Shown here piece after piece: positions 39,536 to 47,359 of a stretch of DNA of 54,403 nucleotides; the stretch's first letter is position 1; every line of letters starts with the position of its first letter. A program made the translations under genes and the position numbers. The notes below the pieces were generated by a model. That model worked only from the letters and a program-made list of their open reading frames with translations. It was not told the DNA's origin and did no database searches. The stretch is from NCBI RefSeq assembly GCF_001552635.1, contig NZ_BCRO01000089.1, forward strand, positions 1-54,403, in the 5' to 3' direction. Source of the stretch: Actinomadura hibisca NBRC 15177. GTDB taxonomy: Bacteria; Actinomycetota; Actinomycetes; Streptosporangiales; Streptosporangiaceae.

Positions 39536-40345
39536 GTGGCTTTTGGACGTCGCCGGCAGGCCGATGAGCCCGCCAAGGAGCCCGAGCTGACCGACGAGGA
39601 GACCGTCGTGGAGGACGAGGCCCCCGCCAAGGCGGCTCCTGCCGAGGGCGGCCCCTGGGACTCCGAGGAGGAGCACCCCGAGTTGCAGCGCCTGGACTTC
39701 GGTTCCATGCAGGTGCCGATCGCGCCGGGGCTGGGCTTCCAGGTCAACTTCGAGGCCACCCAGGTGGACGAGGAGGGCAACCCCCTCGACGGCCGCCCGG
39801 TCGCGGTGCTGGTGCAGTACGAGGAGAGCGCGATGCAGCTCCAGGTGTTCGCCGCGCCCAAGCGCAGCGGTATCTGGGCGGACGTGCGGCGCGAGACGGC
39901 CACCGACATCCAGGAGGAGGCCGGCGGCCAGACCCAGGAGGGCGAGGGCCCGTTCGGTCCCGAGCTGCTGGCGATGGTCCCCGCCGCGCTGACCGAAGAG
40001 GTCCTGGCCGAGATGCCGGACGAGGTCAAGGAGCAGATCCCGGCCGAGTTCGTCGAGCAGGGTTGGGCGCCGCAGATCATCCGCTTCCTGGGCGTGGACG
40101 GCCCGCGCTGGTTCCTCCAGGCCGTGGTGCAGGGCGCCGCGATCGAGGACGAGGAGCAGTGGCAGGTCCTGGAGGACGTGTTCCGGGGCATCGTGGTGGT
40201 GCGCGGCGACGCGCCGATGCCGCCGCGCGAGCTGCTGGAGCTCCAGATCCCCAAGGAGTTCTCCGAGGCCGCCGAGGAGGGCGAGGAGAACGAGGAGACC
40301 TTCAACCCGTTCGAGCGCGGCCCGGAGATCACCGAGGTCCGCTGA
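39536..40345 (+). CDS. DUF3710 family protein
   Basis: 269 residues; GTG start behind GAAGGAG. Begins AFGRRRQADEP, then an acidic linker, then the conserved DUF3710 body: GPWDSEEEHPELQRLDFGSM, QVPIAPGLGFQVNFEATQVD, RSGIWADVRRETATDI and QIIRFLGVDGPRWFLQAVVQ. Actinobacteria-specific and normally next to dut; function unknown. Its last 17 bases overlap the end of the converging sigma-factor gene, so there is no room for a separate terminator. Confidence 0.92.
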   Translation: MAFGRRRQADEPAKEPELTDEETVVEDEAPAKAAPAEGGPWDSEEEHPELQRLDFGSMQVPIAPGLGFQVNFEATQVDEEGNPLDGRPVAVLVQYEESAMQLQVFAAPKRSGIWADVRRETATDIQEEAGGQTQEGEGPFGPELLAMVPAALTEEVLAEMPDEVKEQIPAEFVEQGWAPQIIRFLGVDGPRWFLQAVVQGAAIEDEEQWQVLEDVFRGIVVVRGDAPMPPRELLELQIPKEFSEAAEEGEENEETFNPFERGPEITEVR

Positions 40346-41609
40346 GCGTGTCGCCTTCCGCCCGTCCCGGCCGTTCGGCCGGGGCGGGCGTCGGCTTTTC
40401 CAGGGCGCGGGCCCGGAGGTAGCGCTGCTCGGGGATGCTGGTGGTGAGGCGCGCGGCCGTCCGGTAGGCGGTCCGGGCCGCCTGGTGATCACCGGCGAGT
40501 TCCAGCAGGTGGGCCCGCACGGCGTGCAGCCGGTGGTGGGCGGCGAGACGCTCGTCGGCGGCCAGGGGCTCCAGCAGGGCCAGCCCGGCGCGCGGGCCCT
40601 CCGCCATGGCGACGGCCACGGCGTGGTTGAGGGTGACGACGGGGTTGGGGGCCATGCGCTCCAGCAGCCGGTACAGACGGACGATCTGGGGCCAGTCGGT
40701 GGCGGCGGCGTCCGGGGCGTCGGCGTGCACGGCGGCGATGGCGGCCTGGAGCTGGTAGGGGCCGAGCGGCCCGTGCGCCAGCGTCTCGCTGATCAAGGTA
40801 ATGCCCTCATCCAGGGCGTCCCGGTTCCAGCGGGTGCGGTCCTGCTCGGCGAGGGGGATCAGGTCGCCGCCGGGGGTGGTGCGGGCCGGACGGCGAGCGT
40901 CGGTGAGCAGCATCAGGGCCAGCAGCCCGGCGACCTCGCCGTCACCGGGCAGCAGTTTCCGCAGGTCCCGGACGAGCCGGATCGCCTCCCGGGTGAGGTC
41001 GGCGCGGTGCAGGTCGGGGCCGGACGAGGCGGTGTAGCCCTCGTTGAAGATCAGGTAGAGGACGTGCAGGACGGCGGCCAGCCGTTCCGCCCGCTCGTGC
41101 TCGGGCGGCGGCCGGAACCGCGCGCCGGCCGCGCGGACGCGCTGCTTGGCGCGGCTGACGCGCTGCGCCATCGTCGCCTCGGGCACCAGGAAGGCACGGG
41201 CGATCTCGGCGGTGGTGAGGCCACCGACGGCGCGGAGCGTCAGCGCGATCTGCGACGGGACGGTCAGCGCCGGGTGGCAGCACAACATGAGCAGGGTCAA
41301 CGTGTCGTCCGCCGGGAGTTCCTGATCAGCAGGCGGGGCCAGCAGCTCGTCGGCCGGGGTGCGGGCGGCCAGGGCGCGCTCGCGGTCGCGGGAGGCGCGC
41401 TCGCTGCGCAGCCGGTCGATCATCCGGCGGGAGGCGGCCCTGATCAGCCAAGCGAGCGGGTCGTCCGGCGTCCCCTCCGTCGGCCAGTGCAGGGCGGCGG
41501 CCAGCAGCGCCTCCTGCACCGCGTCCTCGGCGGTCTCGAACTCCCCGTACCGCCGCACGAGGGCGGCGAGGACCTGCGGCGCGAGGCGGCGCAGCAGGTC
41601 CTCGGTCAT
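40329..41609 (-). CDS. ECF sigma factor of the ECF42 type (C-terminal DUF6596/TPR-like extension)
   Basis: 426 residues. Sigma region 2 (about 10-75) includes YGEFETAEDAVQEALLAAAL and PLAWLIRAASRRMIDRLRSE. Region 4 (about 105-160) has RAVGGLTTAEIARAFLVPEA and MAQRVSRAKQRVRAAGARFR. A C-terminal domain of 250 residues, with LYLIFNEGYTASSG and the helical-repeat part NPVVTLNHAVAVAMAEGPRA, is diagnostic of ECF42. These sigma factors have no anti-sigma factor but are encoded with DGPF (YCII-like) proteins, as here. It is coupled by ATGA to the DGPF gene. Confidence 0.92.
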   Translation of the reverse strand: MTEDLLRRLAPQVLAALVRRYGEFETAEDAVQEALLAAALHWPTEGTPDDPLAWLIRAASRRMIDRLRSERASRDRERALAARTPADELLAPPADQELPADDTLTLLMLCCHPALTVPSQIALTLRAVGGLTTAEIARAFLVPEATMAQRVSRAKQRVRAAGARFRPPPEHERAERLAAVLHVLYLIFNEGYTASSGPDLHRADLTREAIRLVRDLRKLLPGDGEVAGLLALMLLTDARRPARTTPGGDLIPLAEQDRTRWNRDALDEGITLISETLAHGPLGPYQLQAAIAAVHADAPDAAATDWPQIVRLYRLLERMAPNPVVTLNHAVAVAMAEGPRAGLALLEPLAADERLAAHHRLHAVRAHLLELAGDHQAARTAYRTAARLTTSIPEQRYLRARALEKPTPAPAERPGRAEGDTLSGPR

Positions 41610-41983
41610 CCCGCGTCCACGATCGGGCGGATCTCCACCGCGCCGAACCGCGCGTCGGGGAAGCGCGCGGCGATCTCGGCGGCGCGCTCGGGAGACGCGC
41701 AGTCCAGCACGAAGTACCCGGCGAGCTGCTCCTTGGCCTCCAGATAGGGGCCGTCGGTGACAACCGTCGCCCGCACCGTGACGGTGCCGGCGGGATCGGC
41801 CAGCGCGACGCCGCCGACCAGCTCACCGGACTCGGAGATCTCCGCGAAGACGTCCTCGGCCCCCTGAATGATCTCCTCGCGCTCGGCCTGTGCCAGCGCC
41901 AGGAACTCCGGGTCCCGCTCGAACATGGGATGCTCCCAGCTCTCGGGATTGCTGTAGATCAGCAGGAGGTACTTCATCCTCAC
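41606..41983 (-). CDS. DGPF/YCII-related protein, partner of ECF42 sigma factor
   Basis: 125 residues; GTG start in a GTGA overlap with the VOC gene, though the family start MKYLLLIY at ATG 41977 is also possible. Ferredoxin-like YCII fold: MKYLLLIYSNPESWE, GGVALADPAGTVTVRATVVT, then DGPYLEAKEQLAGYFVLDCA, whose DGPY/F gives the family name. In ECF42 loci these proteins are thought to be sigma targets or modulators; their reaction is unknown. Confidence 0.9.
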   Translation of the reverse strand: MRMKYLLLIYSNPESWEHPMFERDPEFLALAQAEREEIIQGAEDVFAEISESGELVGGVALADPAGTVTVRATVVTDGPYLEAKEQLAGYFVLDCASPERAAEIAARFPDARFGAVEIRPIVDAG

Positions 41984-42366
41984 CCCATCCCGGCGACCCC
42001 GACGAGGTTGCCCTCGGGGTCGGTGAACCAGCCGACGACCAGGCCGCCGTCCGGCCCGCGCTCGGGCCCCAGCGCCCGCTTGCCGCCGAGGCTCTCGGCC
42101 TTGCGGAGGGCCTCCTCGACGTCGGGGACGGCGACGTAGAACATCGCGCGCGGCGTGACGTCCCCGCCCCCGCAGACACCACCGTAGATCCCGACGCCGT
42201 CCTCGGTGGTGAGCCGCCCGACGCCGCCGTACTCGCCGGGCGCGGACACGGCATCGGAGACGGCGTCGCCCATCTGGAACTCCCAGCCGAACAACTCGCC
42301 GTAGTAACCGCGCAGCCTGGCGGCGTCGGCACCGGCGATCTCGAAGTGCACCACGGGATGTCCCAT
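41980..42366 (-). CDS. VOC family (glyoxalase/bleomycin-resistance fold) protein
   Basis: 128 residues. Two beta-alpha-beta-beta-beta modules: MGHPVVHFEIAGADAARLRG, YYGELFGWEFQMGD, then MFYVAVPDVEEALRKAESLG and WFTDPEGNLVGVAGMG. The predicted metal ligands (His8 in VHFEI and the Glu of DPEGN) are present. It is the first gene of a three-gene operon with the DGPF and sigma-factor genes. ATG 42366 is preferred over ATG 42372 because AGGAG lies 7 bases upstream of it. Substrate unknown. Confidence 0.9.
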   Translation of the reverse strand: MGHPVVHFEIAGADAARLRGYYGELFGWEFQMGDAVSDAVSAPGEYGGVGRLTTEDGVGIYGGVCGGGDVTPRAMFYVAVPDVEEALRKAESLGGKRALGPERGPDGGLVVGWFTDPEGNLVGVAGMG

Positions 42367-42505
42367 GACCATGCTCCTCTCACAGACGCCCCGGATGGGC
42401 GCCCTGGTGCAGAGGACGGAGCCGCCGGGCCGTTCTCGACACCTCGCCCGGAGAAATCTTCGGCGGGGGATTGCCGGACGCCGCTCGCGGGAGGTCAATC
42501 GAGAC

Positions 42506-42586
42506 ATGTCGAAGAAGACCCGCAAACGCCGTTCCCGCAAGCGCAACAAGGCGAACAAGGGCAAGCGGCCCTGCGCCCGCCGCTAG
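42506..42586 (+). CDS. Ribosomal protein bL37-like, 26 residues
   Basis: MSKKTRKRRSRKRNKANKGK followed by RPCARR. The very small, highly basic pattern M-x-K-x-x-RK(K/R)R-x-RK-x-x-KAN-x-GKRP matches the actinobacterial bL37 first seen in mycobacterial 50S subunits. GGGAGGT lies 10 bases upstream of the ATG. The end overlaps the stop of the converging deacetylase gene by 4 bases. It is short enough that gene callers usually miss it. The final residues (CARR) differ from the usual NA ending. An in-frame upstream ATG exists but would add unrelated residues. Confidence 0.75.
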   Translation: MSKKTRKRRSRKRNKANKGKRPCARR

Positions 42587-43287
42587 CCGGAGATCATCTC
42601 GAAGGGCATGGCGTGGGTGACCCCGACCTGCCGCCCGGCCTCCGCCACGATGCCGCCCAGGAACGCCTCGGGGTCGAAGTCCTGTCCGAGATTGTCGAAG
42701 TAGACCTTGTGCGCCTTCAGTGAAGCGACGCCCGCCGCGAGATGCCCGGTCACGTCCACGTAGTGAGTGGGGTTCGGGGACGAGGCGAACAGCGCGAACC
42801 GGGTGCCCTGCCACGGCTCCAGCCCGAGATCGCGGAAGACCCAACGGTTGGCGGCGTCGCGGATAGCGTCGGCGACGGCGAGCCCCAGCACACGATGATC
42901 GGCCATGTTGAAGCCCTGCCCGCCGGGCCAGGTCTCGCGGTAGTTGAGCGAGATAACGACGTCGGGCCGGTGCCGCCGGATGGCCTCGGCGAGCACGCGG
43001 CGCAGCGGGAGCCCGTACTCCAGCGTGCCGTCGGGAAGATCCAGGAATTCGACGGTCTCGACGCCGACGGCCCGCGCGGCCTGCACCTGCTCGGCACTGC
43101 GGACGCGCGCGACCTCCTCGGGCTCCATCGAGTCGATCCCGGCCTCTCCGCGGGTGGCGAGGACCTCGACGACGGACTTGCCCTGCGAGGTCCACTTGGC
43201 GACGGCCGTCGAGCCGCCGTACTCCAGGTCGTCGGGATGCGCGACGATCGCGAGCGCCCGCTCCCAGTCCTCAGGTACCGGTTCCAT
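42583..43287 (-). CDS. PIG-L/LmbE family N-deacetylase
   Basis: 234 residues. The zinc motif AHPDDLEYGGS near the N-terminus, RVRSAEQVQAARAVGV in the middle, DVVISLNYRETWPGG, and the histidine motif NMADHRVLGLAVADAIRDAA are diagnostic. Relatives include MshB (mycothiol biosynthesis) and Mca (mycothiol conjugate amidase); length and motifs here match the broader, uncharacterised LmbE-like group. It likely removes an N-acetyl or similar group from a sugar or conjugate. Divergent from kdp. Confidence 0.9.
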   Translation of the reverse strand: MEPVPEDWERALAIVAHPDDLEYGGSTAVAKWTSQGKSVVEVLATRGEAGIDSMEPEEVARVRSAEQVQAARAVGVETVEFLDLPDGTLEYGLPLRRVLAEAIRRHRPDVVISLNYRETWPGGQGFNMADHRVLGLAVADAIRDAANRWVFRDLGLEPWQGTRFALFASSPNPTHYVDVTGHLAAGVASLKAHKVYFDNLGQDFDPEAFLGGIVAEAGRQVGVTHAMPFEMISG

Positions 43288-43321
43288 GCCGCCATTCTGG
43301 CCGATCTTGTCCGCGCGACAC

Positions 43322-43378
43322 GTGTTAGGGACGCGTTAAGGGGCGGGGCAGGGGCGCTAAGGGGGCGTTAAGAGGGGC
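43322..43378 (+). promoter_or_regulatory. Four phased direct repeats in the kdp promoter, candidate KdpE-type site
   Basis: GTGTTAGGGAC (43322), GCGTTAAGGGGC (43333), GCGCTAAGGGGG (43354) and GCGTTAAGAGGGGC (43365) repeat with 11, 21 and 11 bases between them, so all face the same side of the helix. This is the geometry of OmpR-type regulators. They lie 80-140 bases before the first kdp ORF. A poorer copy (GCGTTTTA) starts at 43396, again in phase. Confidence 0.5.
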
Positions 43379-43458
43379 GAAAGCGCAGGCAGGGGGCGTT
43401 TTACTCCTGGTGGCTCCGGCGATCCGGGGCCGGTGGATGTCCGGAGAGGAAAACGACC

Positions 43459-43542
43459 ATGCACGACGTTGCCTTCGTCCTGCTGACGGTGGCGGTCTTC
43501 GCCCTGCTCGGCCTCGTGGTGAAGGGCGTGGAGAGGCTGTGA
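43459..43542 (+). CDS. Small membrane peptide (27 residues) ahead of kdpF
   Basis: MHDVAFVLLTVAVFALLGLV followed by VKGVERL: a single hydrophobic helix with a short charged end. A good AGAGGA ribosome site precedes the ATG, and its stop overlaps the GTG of kdpF (GTGA). I recall similar short ORFs before kdpF in streptomycetes. It may be a Kdp accessory peptide or a second KdpF-like subunit. Confidence 0.7.
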   Translation: MHDVAFVLLTVAVFALLGLVVKGVERL

Positions 43543-43634
43543 GCGCCGCGAACCTGGTCGGGCTGGTGCTGGCCGCCGGGCTGATCGTCTTTCTGATCGT
43601 CGCCCTGCTGTTCCCGGAGCGCTTCTCATCATGA
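43539..43634 (+). CDS. kdpF: K+-transporting ATPase subunit KdpF
   Basis: 31 residues, GTG start. The sequence NLVGLVLAAGLIVFLIVALL followed by FPERF matches KdpF, a one-helix peptide that stabilises the KdpFABC complex. Coupled to kdpA by ATGA. Confidence 0.92.
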   Translation: MSAANLVGLVLAAGLIVFLIVALLFPERFSS

Positions 43635-45295
43635 GCAACGATGTCGCGGGGATCGTGTTCGTCGGGTCCCTCGTGCTCGCCCTGGCCGTGGTCTACCGGC
43701 CGCTGGGCGACCATATGTACCGCGTCTACGCAGGCACCCGGCACGCGCGGGTGGAGCGGGTGCTCTACCGCCTGATCGGGGTCCGGCCCGATGCCGAGCA
43801 GGGGTGGGCCGCGTACGCCCGCAGCGTGCTCGCCTTCTCGGCTGTGGGGATTCTCTTTCTGTACCTGTTCCAGCGGGTGCAGCAGTGGTTGTTGTTGTCG
43901 CTGGGGTTCGACGCCGTCAAGCCCGACCAGGCGTGGAACACCGCCGTCAGCTTCGTCACCAACACCAACTGGCAGTCCTACTCCGGCGAGTCCACGATGG
44001 GGCATCTGGTGCAGATGGCCGGGCTCGCCGTGCAGAACTTCGTGTCGGCGGCCGTCGGCATGTGCGTCGCCATCGCCCTGGTGCGCGGGTTCGCGCGCAG
44101 GAAGAGCGCGCAGCTCGGCAACTTCTGGGTCGATCTCGTGCGGGGGACGTTGAGGATCTTGCTGCCCATCGCGTTCGTGGGGGCCGTGCTGCTCATCGCC
44201 GGGGGCGTCGTCCAGAACTTCGGGGGTGGCGACGTTGTCCGGGGGCTTGGGGGCGGGCAGCAGGTCATTCCTGGTGGGCCGGTGGCTTCGCAGGAGGTCA
44301 TCAAGGTCTTGGGGACGAACGGGGGCGGCTTCTACAACGCCAACTCCGCCCACCCCTTCGAGAACGGGACCGCCTGGACCAACTGGTTGCAGATCTTCCT
44401 CATCCTGCTGATCCCCTTCTCGCTCTGCCGCACCTTCGGGCGCATGGTCGGGCAGAACCGGCAGGGGTACGCCATCGCCGCCGTGATGGGTGTCATCGCC
44501 CTGGTCAGCGTGGGGTTGACGGCGGTTTTCCAAGCGCTGCACCACGGGACCGTGCCGGTGGCGGTGGGGGCCGCCACGGAGGGCGTCGAAGCCCGGTTCG
44601 GGGTCGTTGATTCGGCCGTCTTCGCGGCCGCGACAACGTTGACCTCGACCGGTGCCGTGGACTCCTTCCACGACTCCTACACCAGCCTCGGCGGCATGAT
44701 GACGATGATCAACATGATGCTGGGCGAGGTCGCGCCCGGCGGCACCGGCTCCGGCCTGTACGGGATGCTCGTGCTCGCCGTCCTCACCGTCTTCGTCGCC
44801 GGGCTCATGGTCGGCCGCACGCCCGAGTACCTGGGCAAGAAGATCGGCGCCCGGGAGGTCAAGCTCGCCGCCGCCTGCTTCCTCGTCACGCCGCTGCTGG
44901 TGCTGACCGGCACCGCCGCCGCCATGGCCACCGAGAGCGGACGCGCCGGGATGCTCAACGACGGCGCGCACGGCTTCAGCGAGGTCCTCTACGCCTTCAC
45001 CTCGGCCTCCAACAACAACGGGTCCGCGTTCGCCGGGCTCACCGTCAACACCGTCTGGTACGACACCGCGCTCGGCCTCTGCATGGCGCTGGGCCGATTC
45101 CTGCCGATCGTCTTCGTGCTGGCGCTCGCCGGTTCGCTCGCCCGGCAGGGGCACGCCCCCGCCTCCGAGGGCACGCTCCCCACGCACCGGCCGCAGTTCG
45201 TCGGCATGGTCGTCGGCGTGACCGTCGTGCTGGTCGCGCTCACCTTCCTCCCCGCGCTCGCGCTCGGGCCGCTGGCCGAAGGGATCCACTCATGA
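43631..45295 (+). CDS. kdpA: K+-transporting ATPase subunit KdpA
   Basis: 554 residues, about ten membrane segments. KdpA selects and conducts K+. The four selectivity-filter loops are seen in VTNTNWQSYSGES, GTNGGGFYNANSAHPFENGT, TSTGAVDSFHDSY and TSASNNNGSAFAG. Full length and intact. ATGA overlaps on both sides show the operon is translated as one unit with kdpF and kdpB. Confidence 0.97.
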   Translation: MSNDVAGIVFVGSLVLALAVVYRPLGDHMYRVYAGTRHARVERVLYRLIGVRPDAEQGWAAYARSVLAFSAVGILFLYLFQRVQQWLLLSLGFDAVKPDQAWNTAVSFVTNTNWQSYSGESTMGHLVQMAGLAVQNFVSAAVGMCVAIALVRGFARRKSAQLGNFWVDLVRGTLRILLPIAFVGAVLLIAGGVVQNFGGGDVVRGLGGGQQVIPGGPVASQEVIKVLGTNGGGFYNANSAHPFENGTAWTNWLQIFLILLIPFSLCRTFGRMVGQNRQGYAIAAVMGVIALVSVGLTAVFQALHHGTVPVAVGAATEGVEARFGVVDSAVFAAATTLTSTGAVDSFHDSYTSLGGMMTMINMMLGEVAPGGTGSGLYGMLVLAVLTVFVAGLMVGRTPEYLGKKIGAREVKLAAACFLVTPLLVLTGTAAAMATESGRAGMLNDGAHGFSEVLYAFTSASNNNGSAFAGLTVNTVWYDTALGLCMALGRFLPIVFVLALAGSLARQGHAPASEGTLPTHRPQFVGMVVGVTVVLVALTFLPALALGPLAEGIHS

Positions 45296-47358
45296 CGACG
45301 CCGACGCTGAGCCCGGCCCTGCTGCTCCGGGCGCTGCCCGACGCGCTGCGCAAGCTCGACCCGCGCACCCTGTGGCGCAACCCCGTCATGCTGATCGTCG
45401 AGATCGGCGCGGCGTGGACCACCGTCCTCGCCGTGACCGACCCGAGCGTGTTCGCCTGGCTGATCGTGGCCTGGCTCTGGCTCACGGTGCTCTTCGCGAA
45501 CCTCGCCGAGGCCGTCGCCGAGGGGCGCGGCAAGGCCCAGGCCGACTCGTTGCGCCGGGCCCGGCGCGACACCATGGCCCGGCGGCTGACCGGCGACGGC
45601 GAGGAGACGGTCGCCGCGTCCGAGCTGCGCCAGGGCGACCGGGTCGTCGTCGAGGCCGGGGAGGTCGTCCCCGGCGACGGCGACGTGGTCGAGGGCATCG
45701 CCAGCGTGGACGAGTCGGCCATCACCGGCGAGTCCGCGCCGGTGATCCGCGAGTCGGGCGGCGACCGCTCGGCGGTGACCGGCGGCACCCGGGTGTTGTC
45801 GGACCGCGTCGTCGTGGAGATCACCCAGCGGCCCGGCGAGAGCTTCGTCGACCGGATGATCGCGCTGGTGGAGGGGGCGAGCCGGCAGAAGACGCCCAAC
45901 GAGATCGCGCTCAACATCCTGCTCGCCGCGCTGACCGTCATCTTCCTGCTGGCGGTCGCCACCCTCCAGCCGATGGCGATCTACGCCAAGGGCGGCAACC
46001 CCGGCGTCCCCGACACCGTGGCCCTGGACGGCGACGGCATCACCGGCGTGGTCCTGGTGTCGCTGGTCGTCTGCCTCATCCCCACCACGATCGGGGCGCT
46101 GCTGTCGGCGATCGGCATCGCGGGCATGGACCGCCTGGTCCAGCGCAACGTGCTGGCGATGAGCGGCCGCGCCGTCGAGGCCGCCGGGGACGTCGACACC
46201 CTGCTGCTCGACAAGACCGGCACCATCACGCTGGGCGACCGGCGGGCGTCGGCGTTCGTCCCGGTCGGCGGCGTCGGTGACAAGGAACTGGCCGACGCGG
46301 CACACCTTTCCAGCCTGGCCGACGAGACGCCCGAGGGCCGCTCGGTCGTCGCGTTCGCCCGGGAGCACCACGGCCTGCCCGAACGTTCGCCGGACGAGCT
46401 GGCCGGCGCCGTCTGGGTCCCCTTCTCCGCGCAGACCCGCATGTCGGGCGTGGACGTGGACGGCCGGACGCTCCGCAAGGGCGCGGCCGCCGCCGTCGCC
46501 GACTGGGTCCGCGCGTCCGGCGGCGACGTCCCCGCCGAGCTGGCCGCGCTGGTGGACGGCGTCTCGGCCTCCGGCGGCACCCCGCTGGTCGTCGGCGAGG
46601 CCGCGGACGGCGCCGCGCGCGTGCTCGGCGTCGTCCACCTCAAGGACGTCGTCAAGGACGGGATGCGCGAGCGCTTCGACCGGATGCGCCGGATGGGCAT
46701 CCGCACCGTCATGATCACCGGCGACAACCCGGTGACGGCCCAGGCCATCGCCGCCGAGGCCGGGGTGGACGACTTCCTCGCCGAGGCGCGGCCCGAGGAC
46801 AAGCTCGCGCTGATCAGGAAGGAGCAGGAGGGCGGGCGGCTGGTCGCGATGACCGGCGACGGCACCAACGACGCGCCCGCGCTGGCCAAGGCCGACGTCG
46901 GGGTGGCGATGAACACCGGCACCTCGGCCGCCAAGGAGGCCGGGAACATGGTCGACCTGGACTCCGACCCCACCAAGCTCATCGAGATCGTGGAGATCGG
47001 CAAACAGCTCCTCATCACCCGCGGCGCGCTGACCACCTTCTCCATCGCCAACGACGTCGCCAAGTACTTCGCGATCGTCCCGGCGCTGTTCACGGCCGTG
47101 TACCCGGGGCTCGCCGCCCTCAACGTCATGCGGCTGCACAGCCCGCAGTCGGCGATCCTGTCGGCGGTCGTGTTCAACGCGCTGGTCATCGTCGCGCTGA
47201 TCCCGCTGGCGCTGCGCGGCGTCCGCTACCGGCCCGGGGGCGCGGCCGGGCTGCTCAGCCGCAACCTGTCGGTCTACGGGCTGGGCGGCGTCGTCGTCCC
47301 GTTCGCCGGCATCAAGCTCATCGACCTCGTCGTCCAGTTCCTTCCGGGGATGTCCTGA
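45292..47358 (+). CDS. kdpB: K+-transporting ATPase subunit KdpB (P-type ATPase)
   Basis: 688 residues. Phosphorylation motif DKTGTITLGDRRAS; actuator loop SAITGESAPVIRESGGD, including the TGES serine used for inhibitory phosphorylation in E. coli KdpB; hinge motif MTGDGTNDAPALAKADVGVA; nucleotide domain FSAQTRMSGVDVDGRTLRKG. It energises K+ uptake with KdpA. Full length. A long open frame on the opposite strand is a GC-rich shadow. Confidence 0.97.
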   Translation: MTTPTLSPALLLRALPDALRKLDPRTLWRNPVMLIVEIGAAWTTVLAVTDPSVFAWLIVAWLWLTVLFANLAEAVAEGRGKAQADSLRRARRDTMARRLTGDGEETVAASELRQGDRVVVEAGEVVPGDGDVVEGIASVDESAITGESAPVIRESGGDRSAVTGGTRVLSDRVVVEITQRPGESFVDRMIALVEGASRQKTPNEIALNILLAALTVIFLLAVATLQPMAIYAKGGNPGVPDTVALDGDGITGVVLVSLVVCLIPTTIGALLSAIGIAGMDRLVQRNVLAMSGRAVEAAGDVDTLLLDKTGTITLGDRRASAFVPVGGVGDKELADAAHLSSLADETPEGRSVVAFAREHHGLPERSPDELAGAVWVPFSAQTRMSGVDVDGRTLRKGAAAAVADWVRASGGDVPAELAALVDGVSASGGTPLVVGEAADGAARVLGVVHLKDVVKDGMRERFDRMRRMGIRTVMITGDNPVTAQAIAAEAGVDDFLAEARPEDKLALIRKEQEGGRLVAMTGDGTNDAPALAKADVGVAMNTGTSAAKEAGNMVDLDSDPTKLIEIVEIGKQLLITRGALTTFSIANDVAKYFAIVPALFTAVYPGLAALNVMRLHSPQSAILSAVVFNALVIVALIPLALRGVRYRPGGAAGLLSRNLSVYGLGGVVVPFAGIKLIDLVVQFLPGMS

Positions 47359-47359
47359 C

